Part shown: piece by piece, positions 1 through 8,535 of the stretch
How positions within the stretch are numbered: position 1 is the first letter of the stretch
How the letters are laid out: each line of letters starts with the position of its first letter
Assembly: GCA_964452915.1 (NCBI GenBank)
Contig: CAYVNW010000015.1
Location: forward strand, 1 to 53,098
Source of the DNA: Colivivens sp964452915
GTDB lineage: Bacteria > Bacteroidota > Bacteroidia > Bacteroidales > Bacteroidaceae
Direction: 5' to 3'
DNA length: 53,098 nt
Notes under the pieces: generated by a model
Told to the model about the DNA's origin: nothing
The model's database searches: none
What the model saw: the letters and a program-made list of their open reading frames with translations, nothing else
Position numbers and translations under genes: made by a program

Positions 1-54
1 TCTCCTCCATCTGGTTCATCTCCTCCATCTGGTTCGTCTCCTCCATCTGGTTCG
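1..54. repeat. 18-bp tandem repeat encoding GDEPDG in the ParC tail
   Basis: Three nearly identical 18-bp units lie head to tail from base 1 to 54 and differ at one wobble position. Read on the minus strand they encode GDEPDG repeats; two related but diverged GDETDG units lie just N-terminal (55-85). The array may continue past the edge. The in-frame unit length allows copy-number change without frameshift. Confidence 0.85.
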
Positions 55-2693
55 TCTCCACCGGTTTCATCAACTATTTCCTCAACGCTTTCCAACGCAT
101 ATGGTGTAAGTCTCTTGCCCTTAGCCTTATATCCCTTCACTGCTATGAACTCATCCACATCCATCTCTTGCGGACCGCGAAAAGTGTCAGGCTCACTGAA
201 TTTGAGTAGCAACTTAGGCGAAGGGGTACATGTAAGCAGAATTAGTCTCGACGCAGGGTTATCACCCATGAAGTTCTGGTGTTTGCGCGACTCGTCCATG
301 GTGAACCGTTTGATATATGGCAAGTTCTGATTATCGGCATCCCACAGTACGGCAGTCCATACTTTGTCGCTTTCGTATTTTTCAATGAGAAGTATGTTCT
401 GCTCATAGTGGTTGTTTATATCGAAATTCGTAGTATAAAACTCACCATTATCGAGTACCACAAGTATTCTGTCTTCATTGAAGAATTCACCAAGATACTT
501 GCCATGGTTCTCGTAGTTGAGCCGTTTAACATCTTCATCGAACCACACCTCACGTCCTCCGAGTGTACTTCCTCCGTGCGATTTGAGTCCTATGCGGAGA
601 ACCTCATGTTTTGTGAGTTGGTTGCCTCTTGCACCGCGGCCTTTAACTGCAACATCTTTGAAGTCCTTGTCGAAGATTAGTTTCTTCACCCGCTGTTGTG
701 GTTTCAATGTTATTTTTATGACCTCTGCCTCACCGTTTGCGTTGGCTGTGAAATAGGTAACGCGGGATTTTGGAGTCCCCATTGTAAGGTCGTACTCATG
801 ATCACGACTCAACGTTGTTATGTTGAAACGCTTGATATAAGTTACACCGCTTTTCCCGTCTTTGTAGCAAACATTGTAGATTGTGCGGCTGTCGTTTTTC
901 TTGAAAATAGCCACATGGATTATTTCAGCCTTTCTCTTCTCACGTTTTGACTTCTCAGTTTCACCGACGAATGTCTTGTCTGCAACCTTCGTTATCTTAT
1001 ATGTTCCGTCTTTGTAGAATATAATAATATCGTCAATATCACTACAGTTGCACACAAACTCATCTTTCTTCAGACTTGTACCGATAAAGCCGTCAGTACG
1101 GTTGATGTATAACTTTTGATTGGCCTCTGCTACGGTTGCCGCCTGTATGGTATCAAAGTTTCTTATCTCTGTGAGCCGCGGATGTTCTGGTCCGTACTTC
1201 TTTTGCAAATACTTGAACCAGTTTGCAGTGACTTCCACAAGATTGTTGAGGTCGCGTGCTATTTGCTCCAACTCCTCCTGTATTCTGGCAAGCAGTTCAT
1301 CTGCCTTGTCTTTGTTGAATTTCAGTATGCGTTGCATTTTGATTTCCAACAAACGCAGCAAGTCGTCACGGGTCACCTCACGCACAAAGTCCTTTTTGAA
1401 AGGTTCCAACCGTTCATCAATATATTTGAGTGCGGCATCCGTGTTTTCTGCATTCTCGAATGGCTTACCTTTGTATATGCGTTCCTCAATAAATATCTTC
1501 TCAAGTGAGCAGAAGAAATATTGTTCTGTGAGTTCATCCCTACGTATCTCCAGTTCCCTGCGTATGAGGTACTTTGTGTAGTCTACAGAACGGCGCAACA
1601 CATCGATGATTGTGAGGAATTGCGGCATACGCTCATCAATGACACAACAGTTAGGGCTGATACTGATCTCACAGTCTGTGAAGGCATAGAGTGCATCAAT
1701 GGTCTTATCGCTCGACACTCCCGGCATTAAGTGTATTCTTATCTCCACAGTCGCAGCTGTATTGTCATCTACTTTGCGGGCTTTGATTTTACCTTTATCA
1801 ATTGCCTTGAGGATGGAATCAATCAATGTGGTGGCAGTCTTTCCGTACGGAATTTCCTTAATGACAAGAGTTTTATTGTCAAGTTTTTCAATCTTTGCAC
1901 GCACTCTTACAGAGCCTCCCCGCTGACCGTCATTGTACTTTGACACATCTATCGAACCGCCTGTAGGGAAGTCAGGATAGAGCTGGAACGGCTCTTGATG
2001 CAGATAGTGTACAGCTGCCTCACATATTTCGTTGAAATTATGTGGCAGTATCTTCGATGACAGTCCGACAGCAATGCCTTCCACTCCTTGTGCCAGCAGC
2101 AAAGGAAATTTCACCGGCAATGTTATAGGTTCCTTGTTTCTTCCATCATACGACAATTTCCATTCTGTGGTCTTCGGGTTAAACAGCACTTCATTCGCAA
2201 ACTTCGAGAGCCTTGCCTCTATATACCTGCTTGCCGCAGCAGGGTCGCCTGTCAATATGTTTCCCCAGTTTCCCTGACAGTCTATCAGCAGATCTTTCTG
2301 CCCAAGTTGCACAAGCGCATCTTTTATCGAAGCGTCACCATGAGGATGAAACTGCATGGTATGACCCACTATGTTGGCCACTTTGTTGTAACTGCCGTCA
2401 TCCATCCGCTTCATGGAGTGGAGTATGCGGCGTTGTACAGGTTTAAGTCCATCCATAATGTGCGGTACGGCACGCTCCAAAATCACATAGCTGGCATAAT
2501 CAAGAAACCAGTTCTGATACATGCCACTCAAATGGTGCGTTATGCTGTCCTTCATCAGTTCGGGATTGTAGTCACTGTGTGGAGCACCGTAATCCATGAC
2601 CTCCGGATCACTATTGCCGGCTGTCTCATTCGTTTCTTCGCCATTCAGTGAATCTCCGTTCAGTTTCTCTTCATCATCCTTTATTTCATCCAT
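1..2693 (-). CDS. parC: DNA topoisomerase IV subunit A (ParC), 3' end outside window
   Basis: Catalytic subunit of a type IIA topoisomerase that decatenates daughter chromosomes with ParE. The minus frame is open from ATG 2691-2693 to the left edge with no stop, so the C-terminus is missing. An acidic N-terminal leader of about 45 residues precedes the breakage-reunion core (DYASYVILERAVPHIMDG, then HPHGDAS near 116-122). The catalytic Tyr is about residue 157 in AAASRYIEARL. The second half is a beta-pinwheel-like region. The tail ends in acidic GDEPDG hexapeptide repeats at the window edge. The DYASYVILERAVP sequence fits ParC better than GyrA. The family assignment is secure; the ParC-versus-GyrA call rests on motif memory. 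Confidence 0.9.
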   Translation of the reverse strand, partial: MDEIKDDEEKLNGDSLNGEETNETAGNSDPEVMDYGAPHSDYNPELMKDSITHHLSGMYQNWFLDYASYVILERAVPHIMDGLKPVQRRILHSMKRMDDGSYNKVANIVGHTMQFHPHGDASIKDALVQLGQKDLLIDCQGNWGNILTGDPAAASRYIEARLSKFANEVLFNPKTTEWKLSYDGRNKEPITLPVKFPLLLAQGVEGIAVGLSSKILPHNFNEICEAAVHYLHQEPFQLYPDFPTGGSIDVSKYNDGQRGGSVRVRAKIEKLDNKTLVIKEIPYGKTATTLIDSILKAIDKGKIKARKVDDNTAATVEIRIHLMPGVSSDKTIDALYAFTDCEISISPNCCVIDERMPQFLTIIDVLRRSVDYTKYLIRRELEIRRDELTEQYFFCSLEKIFIEERIYKGKPFENAENTDAALKYIDERLEPFKKDFVREVTRDDLLRLLEIKMQRILKFNKDKADELLARIQEELEQIARDLNNLVEVTANWFKYLQKKYGPEHPRLTEIRNFDTIQAATVAEANQKLYINRTDGFIGTSLKKDEFVCNCSDIDDIIIFYKDGTYKITKVADKTFVGETEKSKREKRKAEIIHVAIFKKNDSRTIYNVCYKDGKSGVTYIKRFNITTLSRDHEYDLTMGTPKSRVTYFTANANGEAEVIKITLKPQQRVKKLIFDKDFKDVAVKGRGARGNQLTKHEVLRIGLKSHGGSTLGGREVWFDEDVKRLNYENHGKYLGEFFNEDRILVVLDNGEFYTTNFDINNHYEQNILLIEKYESDKVWTAVLWDADNQNLPYIKRFTMDESRKHQNFMGDNPASRLILLTCTPSPKLLLKFSEPDTFRGPQEMDVDEFIAVKGYKAKGKRLTPYALESVEEIVDETGGDEPDGGDEPDGGDEPDGG

Positions 2694-2761
2694 ATCTTTG
2701 CTATTTACTACAAAGATAACAAAAAGTTCACAGTTTCAACGGTGAAGTTTGAGCTTTTTTG

Positions 2762-2769
2762 TATTTTTG
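2762..2769 (+). promoter_or_regulatory. -7 box of the GH28 gene
   Basis: TATTTTTG matches the Bacteroidetes TAnnTTTG consensus and is followed by C. Transcription would start near 2777, so the coding start must be ATG 2792, not the upstream in-frame TTG at 2759. No convincing -33 TTTG at 19-21 bp was found. Confidence 0.6.
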
Positions 2770-2791
2770 CATCCGACAAACATGTATTATT

Positions 2792-4120
2792 ATGAAATTG
2801 CTACTGACATTGACCCTTATCATGCTGTCTGTCTCCACACAGGCAAAGAAAACTGTAAAAGACTTTTTTCCCGACGGTACGGAAGTACCCGCATGGTTTC
2901 ATGACACTACTTACACCGACATCTCCCGACTGGGGAAGCAATACCGCATTACCGACTATGGGGTGCTAATGGACGGGCAGGTCCATACACAGCAACTACA
3001 GTCCATTATCGACAAGATGGCTGCAGACGGAGGTGGCGTGATGATCATCCCTTCGGGCACATTCATAAGCGGAGCGCTGTTCTTCCGCCAAGGCACTCAC
3101 CTGCATCTCGAAAAGGGGGCGGTACTGAAAGGGTCGGACAGGATAAGCGACTTTCCTGTAATGACAACACGCATTGAAGGTGAGACGTGTAAATACTTCC
3201 CTGCCCTGGTCAATGCTGACAGCCTTGATGGTTTCACTATTTCCGGTGAGGGTACTATCGACGGCAACGGACTGCCCTACTGGCAACAATTCTGGTTGCG
3301 GCGGTCATGGAATCCTCAATGCACAAACAAGGACGAACAACGCCCGAGGCTGGTGTACATATCCAATTGCAAAAACGTGCAAATCGACGGGATTTGCATA
3401 CAGAACTCACCTTTCTGGACTACTCACTACTACAAATGCGAGAATGTGAAATTACTGAACCTGCACATCACGTCGCTCTATAAACCGGTACGGGCTCCGT
3501 CGACCGATGCAATTGATATCGATGCTTGCAAGAACATGCTTGTACACGGGTGTTACATGTCGGTAGATGACGATGCTGTGGCTCTCAAGGGAGGAAAAGG
3601 GCCATGGGCCGACGATCCTGTAAAGATGCCTGAGAACGGTGGCAATGAGAACATAATCATTGAGGACTGCACCTTTGGATTTTGTGCCAGTTGTGTGACT
3701 TGCGGCAGCGAGTCAATCTATGACCATAATATCGTGTTGCGACGCATCAGAGTTGACGAGGCTACAAACCTGCTATGGCTGAAGATGCGCCCCGACACTC
3801 CGCAACACTACGAGTATATAACGGTGGAAGACATAACAGGCAACGCACAAAACTTCCTGCTTGTACGTCCGTGGACTCAATTCTACGACTTGAAGGACCG
3901 TAAAGACACTCCTGTTTCGTACAGCAACAATATTACCATGCGGCGCATCCAACTTGAATGCAAGACTTTCTTCAATGTGACTCAGAATAAGGAACAATAC
4001 CAACTTCGCGACTTCCTGTTTGAGGATTGCAACATTAAGGCTGTCAATGTAAACTATCATCCTGAATACATTGACAACCTCGTGGTTAAGAATGTCACTG
4101 TGAACGGCAAGGCACTGTGA
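2792..4120 (+). CDS. Glycoside hydrolase family 28 (polygalacturonase-like), secreted
   Basis: Predicted to hydrolyse galacturonic acid linkages in pectin or rhamnogalacturonan. The 442-residue product begins with a signal peptide (MKLLLTLTLIMLSVSTQA). A right-handed beta-helix domain follows. Catalytic motifs of GH28 are visible: STDAID about residues 237-242 (variant of NTDG), SVDDDAVALK about 257-266 with the paired Asp, and CGSES further on (variant of GHG). The last of these departs from the polygalacturonase consensus and may reflect rhamnogalacturonan or exo-activity. The start at 2792 is preferred because the longer frame begins upstream of the -7 box. It stands alone and converges on ccsBA; no SusC/SusD pair is adjacent. 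Exact substrate is not determinable. Confidence 0.87.
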   Translation: MKLLLTLTLIMLSVSTQAKKTVKDFFPDGTEVPAWFHDTTYTDISRLGKQYRITDYGVLMDGQVHTQQLQSIIDKMAADGGGVMIIPSGTFISGALFFRQGTHLHLEKGAVLKGSDRISDFPVMTTRIEGETCKYFPALVNADSLDGFTISGEGTIDGNGLPYWQQFWLRRSWNPQCTNKDEQRPRLVYISNCKNVQIDGICIQNSPFWTTHYYKCENVKLLNLHITSLYKPVRAPSTDAIDIDACKNMLVHGCYMSVDDDAVALKGGKGPWADDPVKMPENGGNENIIIEDCTFGFCASCVTCGSESIYDHNIVLRRIRVDEATNLLWLKMRPDTPQHYEYITVEDITGNAQNFLLVRPWTQFYDLKDRKDTPVSYSNNITMRRIQLECKTFFNVTQNKEQYQLRDFLFEDCNIKAVNVNYHPEYIDNLVVKNVTVNGKAL

Positions 4121-4157
4121 ACAGTCTTATCTGAAGAATGGATAGGTACCTAAAAAG

Positions 4158-4191
4158 TTTAGCCAATAAGTACATCAACCTATTGGCTAAA
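4158..4191. terminator. Bidirectional hairpin between convergent GH28 and ccsBA
   Basis: A perfect 11-bp inverted repeat (TTTAGCCAATA / TATTGGCTAAA) with a 12-nt loop sits 37 bp past the GH28 stop. A/T-rich ends make it a plausible terminator for the plus gene. Confidence 0.6.
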
Positions 4192-4210
4192 TATAGCAAA
4201 TTACGTCATT

Positions 4211-4335
4211 CACCTAACGAGATAAAAGCGATCACCTAATGAGATGAAGACCAAAATTCGGTCTTTTTTGGCAATCATCTCACGGGATGACGGTCAAAAT
4301 TCAGCCTTTTGGGGCAATTGTCCCACTGAGCCGTT
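4211..4335. repeat. Intergenic repeat array, cores spaced 22 and 43 bp
   Basis: Four copies of a degenerate core occur: ACCTAACGAGAT (4212), ACCTAATGAGATGA (4234), ATCTCACGGGATGA (4277) and GTCCCACTGAG (4320). Their spacings are 22, 43 and 43 bp. The 43-bp steps also share an AAAATTC-G-C-TTTT-GGCAAT stretch. The same core and phasing recur at 11327, 27151 and 45250. Confidence 0.6.
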
Positions 4336-4382
4336 TTAGCATCAACCACAAGTGAACCACCCGTCAACAGCAAAAGAGCTAC

Positions 4383-6656
4383 TTAACTGTTTGCGTAGCT
4401 GTGCATGCCTCCGAGGAAAAAGTTGACCCCGAAATAGGTTATGATTACACTAATGAATGCGAGCAACATATATAAGTTGAAGTGCGATGGCTTGCGGAAC
4501 CAACTGATCAGACTTCCATGCAACGGGAAGGCATACACAAGCATTGTTATCAACGCCCATACTTCCTTAGGGTCCCAACCCCAATAACGGCCCCAACTGA
4601 CATTCGCCCATATTGCTCCTATGAATATTCCTGCCGTGAGCAAGAATTCAGCAGGATAGAGCATAAGGCGCGAGTTGCGCACCAACTGTGCTGCCATCAT
4701 TTGTTTCCTCTCGTCTTTACTGTGCCGGTCTGCTATAAGTCCGGCGATACTGTTGAGTGCAATGAAGGCAAACAACGTGTAGGCAATCATTATCACACAG
4801 ACGTGTATGCTTAGTAATGGTGACGACAACACCGGCATAAAATGGGTTATCTGAGGATTTGACTGTCCCATCATCGAAACAAGCAATGTAAGTCCTGCCA
4901 TGATAAACCCAAACGATGGTATGAGTTTTGATTTTTTCCACAAACATAAAGTTATCACAAGACTGCATAACGACATGAACTGCATGGTTTCATATCCATT
5001 CGCTATCGGAAGGTGGCCCGATACGATGCCACGCAGCGAGATGAAGAATAGCAGGTAAATGATGCTCAATGAATAGACTGCTAACATAGCAACAGACAAC
5101 CAGCGTGGACGCTGCTTTTGCTTTAGCATGAGTACAAGCCCGACAATAAACATTACAATGCCCACTGTAAGCAGTAACATGGCAAGCGGTCGGGTGAAGT
5201 CAATCGTGTTGTACAGAAGTTCCGACTTGAAAGCGAAATCTGAAGGAAGATTCTCTGCGCCTGCCGTCTTCACTTGATATTTCTTTATCTTGTCCAGTGT
5301 GGCAGTAAGTGACTTGTAGTCTTTCATAACCGACAACTCATTCACATAATCAAGCGAGTGACGGATGAAATACCATTGTCCGTTTGGAATTGCTCCGGGC
5401 AACATATCGTCGGGCGCATACCACTTCAATTTGAAATTCTTCAGTGACTCATCAATTGGATGAAGTGAATCAGGAACAAACTGTGAGGCTGATACGGGGA
5501 AAATCTTCATCAGCTGTCCGTTAAGATGCATACGCAAGATGTTCATCTTTTCGTCTGCCTCAGTGATGGCACGAGCATCGGCTACATCTTGTCCGGACCG
5601 TATCTCTGCCAGGACATCATCAAGCCGGTAATTGCCATATTCGAAAAAGTCAGCATAGCTAACATACTTGGCATCAGTACCGAGAATTTGTTTGGTGTGT
5701 GCTCCCTTTATCTTTATTATTGGCTCATCGAGCCATGTGGTGGAATAGAACATCCAGCCCATGAACACTTGCTCTGCCGTATAACCTTTGTACGTAGGCT
5801 TGCCATAAAGCTTTGTAGTGAAGTTGCGGGCAACAGTCTGCAACGGACATATACGCCCGTTGTAATAAACATACAACGAATCGAATTGCTGTGCCACATT
5901 CTTTGGCAACACTCTTCCTTCTGCTGATGCTCCCATACTCAGGACGAAGAGTATAAGCACGGTGGCAGTACGGAGAGACTTGTCACGAAGCAAGCGGCGG
6001 AAACCTTCACCCGGCAGTACCAGAAACAGAAGCATAGAAATCACAAGCAACGCATAGCCTGTATAGGTGATTCCTATGCCCCACGGGTCGTAAGCGATAG
6101 AGAGGTAAGCACCTTGCAGGTCATTGTCATAACCCGACTGATAGAAGCGGTAAAAGTTGTATTCACCAATATTATTCATTGATATATTCATATCTTCCGT
6201 CTTTGAGCCGTCGTTCACCTCAACCCGAGAAACATAATCCATCGCCGACATGGTACCGGGATAAGTCTGGAGCAGAAAGTCTTCCAACTTGACAGAAAAA
6301 GGGAACATCTCCATTCCATTGGTCTCTTTGTTCACGAACACGTTGGTTGTCTCTCCTTGTCTAAGGTGCAATGTGCCTTGCACACCAAATACATGTGTTA
6401 CAAGTGCACCGGCCAATATCACTACAAATGATAAGTGCAGCAGCATAGTAGCAGGACGCTTGTATACTTTGCATTTAATGAGATATACCAGTGCAAGCAC
6501 ACATTCAACGGCCCAGAGCATGGCAAACCACCATGAACCGTATATATCGGCAAATACCACATCGGTCCCCGCCGCCTTCTCTACAATCGTGGCGACAACC
6601 AGTACAGCCACAAGCAGGGCCAGCAAACCAAATGTCACATCCTTAAGTAACTTCAT
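4383..6656 (-). CDS. Fused ResB/CcsA cytochrome c biogenesis protein (CcsBA)
   Basis: System II cytochrome c synthase: exports haem and attaches it to CxxCH motifs outside the cytoplasmic membrane. About 757 residues combine an N-terminal ResB/CcsB half (several membrane helices flanking a large extracytoplasmic region) with a C-terminal CcsA half of multiple helices. The haem-handling WWD motif is visible as SWGRYWGWDPKEVWALI near the C-terminus. The start is taken at ATG 6656, preceded by AGAAGAAG; a 13-residue upstream extension is possible. It follows the di-haem lipoprotein gene, its probable client, separated by a terminator-like hairpin. Fused CcsBA of this size is common in Bacteroidetes. 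Confidence 0.9.
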   Translation of the reverse strand: MKLLKDVTFGLLALLVAVLVVATIVEKAAGTDVVFADIYGSWWFAMLWAVECVLALVYLIKCKVYKRPATMLLHLSFVVILAGALVTHVFGVQGTLHLRQGETTNVFVNKETNGMEMFPFSVKLEDFLLQTYPGTMSAMDYVSRVEVNDGSKTEDMNISMNNIGEYNFYRFYQSGYDNDLQGAYLSIAYDPWGIGITYTGYALLVISMLLFLVLPGEGFRRLLRDKSLRTATVLILFVLSMGASAEGRVLPKNVAQQFDSLYVYYNGRICPLQTVARNFTTKLYGKPTYKGYTAEQVFMGWMFYSTTWLDEPIIKIKGAHTKQILGTDAKYVSYADFFEYGNYRLDDVLAEIRSGQDVADARAITEADEKMNILRMHLNGQLMKIFPVSASQFVPDSLHPIDESLKNFKLKWYAPDDMLPGAIPNGQWYFIRHSLDYVNELSVMKDYKSLTATLDKIKKYQVKTAGAENLPSDFAFKSELLYNTIDFTRPLAMLLLTVGIVMFIVGLVLMLKQKQRPRWLSVAMLAVYSLSIIYLLFFISLRGIVSGHLPIANGYETMQFMSLCSLVITLCLWKKSKLIPSFGFIMAGLTLLVSMMGQSNPQITHFMPVLSSPLLSIHVCVIMIAYTLFAFIALNSIAGLIADRHSKDERKQMMAAQLVRNSRLMLYPAEFLLTAGIFIGAIWANVSWGRYWGWDPKEVWALITMLVYAFPLHGSLISWFRKPSHFNLYMLLAFISVIITYFGVNFFLGGMHSYANS

Positions 6657-6688
6657 CGCTTCTTCTTTTCTGTTTAAACGTTGCTGCC

Positions 6689-6705
6689 TGCGCAATTATT
6701 GCACA
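6689..6705. promoter_or_regulatory. 17-bp palindrome in the ccsBA leader
   Basis: TGCGCAATTATTGCACA is an 8+1+8 palindrome with one mismatched pair, placed between the upstream terminator hairpin and the ccsBA start. It could be an operator; no TAnnTTTG box is seen between hairpin and start. Confidence 0.35.
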
Positions 6706-6710
6706 GACTT

Positions 6711-6747
6711 AAAAAAGCTGCCCTTCCGCATAGGACAGAAGAGCAGC
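6711..6747 (-). terminator. Intrinsic terminator between di-haem gene and ccsBA
   Basis: Read on the minus strand, GCTGCTCTTC pairs with GAAGGGCAGC (10 bp with one G-U) around an 11-nt loop and is followed by TTTTTT. It would stop or attenuate transcription from the porin promoter before ccsBA. Confidence 0.75.
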
Positions 6748-6778
6748 AAAAGGTCTTATGATAATCAAAAAAAAATGA

Positions 6779-8422
6779 TCAAATTGAGTCAACAAATTTA
6801 ACTACAGCGTCACGGTCTGACTTAGAGAGTTTGCGGAAGCCCTCAACTGCTTTGCGTGCGTCTGAATCTTTCGAACCATGCCACATAATAGCCTCCATGG
6901 TAGTTCTTGCACGGCAGTCATGCAGACGAGAACCCTCTCCTGTACAGATTTTGGCAAGACCACGTCCCCAAAGTGGTGTCGTACGGCACCAGCCTGTACG
7001 GATGTCATTTACCATGAACAAACGGTGCTGAACCATGTCGGTGTAAGGCCATATCTTCTGATGAGGGAAACGAGGCATATCACTGTTTGTGAACATACCG
7101 TTAGGGTCCTCTATATTGTCATCACCTGTAGTCCAAGAAGGACGGTGGCACTGTGCACAGCCAAGTTCAGTAAAGAGTTTCTTGCCTTGCTGGAATTCCT
7201 TTGAATCAACGTCACGAGCGGCAGGAACGGCAAGTCCGCGGTGCCAAATCATGAGAGCCTTGTAGTCGTCGTCCGACATCTCAGGCTTGAGGTCAGTACG
7301 TGTGAGATAGTTGTAAATATCTGTCTCCACATTACCCGTGATGTTTGCCTCAGGATAGTATTTATAAAACTCAGCCTGTACGTCAGGATCTTTCGATGAA
7401 GTCTCGGCATAGTAAGAGTGAGTCTGAGCCTTTGCACTATAGTTGAGGTCAAGGTAGTTGTAGCGACGATCAGAGCGTGTTACGTTGGTTATATTCCAAA
7501 TGGCATTCGCACCTGCACCATCAAGAACCGGACCACGTGACATTGCATAAGTAAAACGGCGTACATACTTCTTGCCTGTCAGACCACTGTAGTAGCCTGT
7601 CCAAGTATTTGTCTCTTGATCAAAGTAAGCAGGGTTAAGTGTCAAGTATGGTGACTCCTTCACCCATTGAGCCACGATTGAGTCTTCCGGAATAGCATCG
7701 ATAAGTCCTGTTCCGTAAATACCAATGGTAGACTCCAAACGCAGACCTATTTCACTGGCATCAACAACTACATTCTGACCATTACGCTGTACGACTATAG
7801 GTGCATAATATGCATCATCAGGAATTGTAACCTCAGGATACTCAAGGTCGTAAGTTTCTCCATCATCGAACTTATTACCCCATTCATCGGTATACTTCTT
7901 CCATTCGATAGTAATTTTATTCTCATCGATAGGAGCTTTGAACGGGTGGATGGCACCTGTCTGAGGCATACCTGCAACCGAGCGGATGTAATCATTGGTC
8001 TGTTTGTCATAAATGACCAAAAGGTAACCATTACCCATTGTATACTCGTGGTAGCTGTTCTGACGTTTACCATGTCCATATCCTGGGTGGCAATACAGAC
8101 AACCTTTACGAACATATACCGGACCTAAACCATAAAATGCTGATGTACTGTCAGTACCGAAGTCACGCTCGAAGATTGTCTCACCACGCTGGAAGTATGC
8201 GTTGAAGTTTGCATCGTTTTCAACAACCGATGCTGCCTGCTTATAAGCAAACGCCGACTCATTGAATGCTGTAGCAAGTTTTCCTCCCGAATAATACTCT
8301 TCACTCAGTTCGTCTGTTTTCTTGTTGTCATCATCACCTGAGTTATCATCATCTGAACAAGCAGCAAGAAATAATCCTGATGCTAAAAGACAGCTGTAAA
8401 AAGCTATTTTTCTCATATACAT
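6779..8422 (-). CDS. Di-haem oxidoreductase-like lipoprotein (DHOR/DUF1111 type)
   Basis: A c-type cytochrome related to di-haem peroxidase-like proteins often encoded beside imelysin genes; the reaction is not established. The 547-residue product has a lipoprotein signal with Cys22 (LAACSDDD). It carries two CxxCH haem sites, CLYCH at 108-112 and CAQCH at about 422-426. Ser-Asp-Asp-Asp directly after the lipid Cys matches the surface lipoprotein export signal described for Bacteroidetes, so the protein may be displayed outside the cell. ATG 8422 or ATG 8416 could be the start. It is third in the porin-imelysin-DHOR series and is followed by ccsBA, which could install its haems. Family call is from overall length, haem motif spacing and context. 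Confidence 0.82.
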   Translation of the reverse strand: MYMRKIAFYSCLLASGLFLAACSDDDNSGDDDNKKTDELSEEYYSGGKLATAFNESAFAYKQAASVVENDANFNAYFQRGETIFERDFGTDSTSAFYGLGPVYVRKGCLYCHPGYGHGKRQNSYHEYTMGNGYLLVIYDKQTNDYIRSVAGMPQTGAIHPFKAPIDENKITIEWKKYTDEWGNKFDDGETYDLEYPEVTIPDDAYYAPIVVQRNGQNVVVDASEIGLRLESTIGIYGTGLIDAIPEDSIVAQWVKESPYLTLNPAYFDQETNTWTGYYSGLTGKKYVRRFTYAMSRGPVLDGAGANAIWNITNVTRSDRRYNYLDLNYSAKAQTHSYYAETSSKDPDVQAEFYKYYPEANITGNVETDIYNYLTRTDLKPEMSDDDYKALMIWHRGLAVPAARDVDSKEFQQGKKLFTELGCAQCHRPSWTTGDDNIEDPNGMFTNSDMPRFPHQKIWPYTDMVQHRLFMVNDIRTGWCRTTPLWGRGLAKICTGEGSRLHDCRARTTMEAIMWHGSKDSDARKAVEGFRKLSKSDRDAVVKFVDSI

Positions 8423-8463
8423 ATCTTTAAAGTTTTTGTTAATTCTATTTTTGCCGTTAAAGC

Positions 8464-8490
8464 CACCACCCGAAATCTCATCGGGTGGTG
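8464..8490 (-). promoter_or_regulatory. Stable hairpin between imelysin and di-haem genes
   Basis: A perfect 10-bp inverted repeat (CACCACCCGA / TCGGGTGGTG) with a 7-nt loop lies in the 113-bp gap. No T-run follows on the minus strand, so it is more likely an RNA-processing or 3'-protection element than a classical terminator. Confidence 0.55.
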
Positions 8491-8535
8491 ACTGACGAAT
8501 TTAGATATATTTATATGGCTTATTTGAGATTCTGT

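Noticed and set aside
2759..2791. Upstream TTG start for the GH28 gene
   Set aside because: It precedes the -7 box at 2762-2769, so it would not be transcribed; the signal peptide starts at 2792.
4211..4335. CRISPR-like array of short repeats with spacers
   Set aside because: The cores are degenerate, the intervals between them are themselves repeated, and spacing fits a 22-bp multiple; no leader or cas genes.
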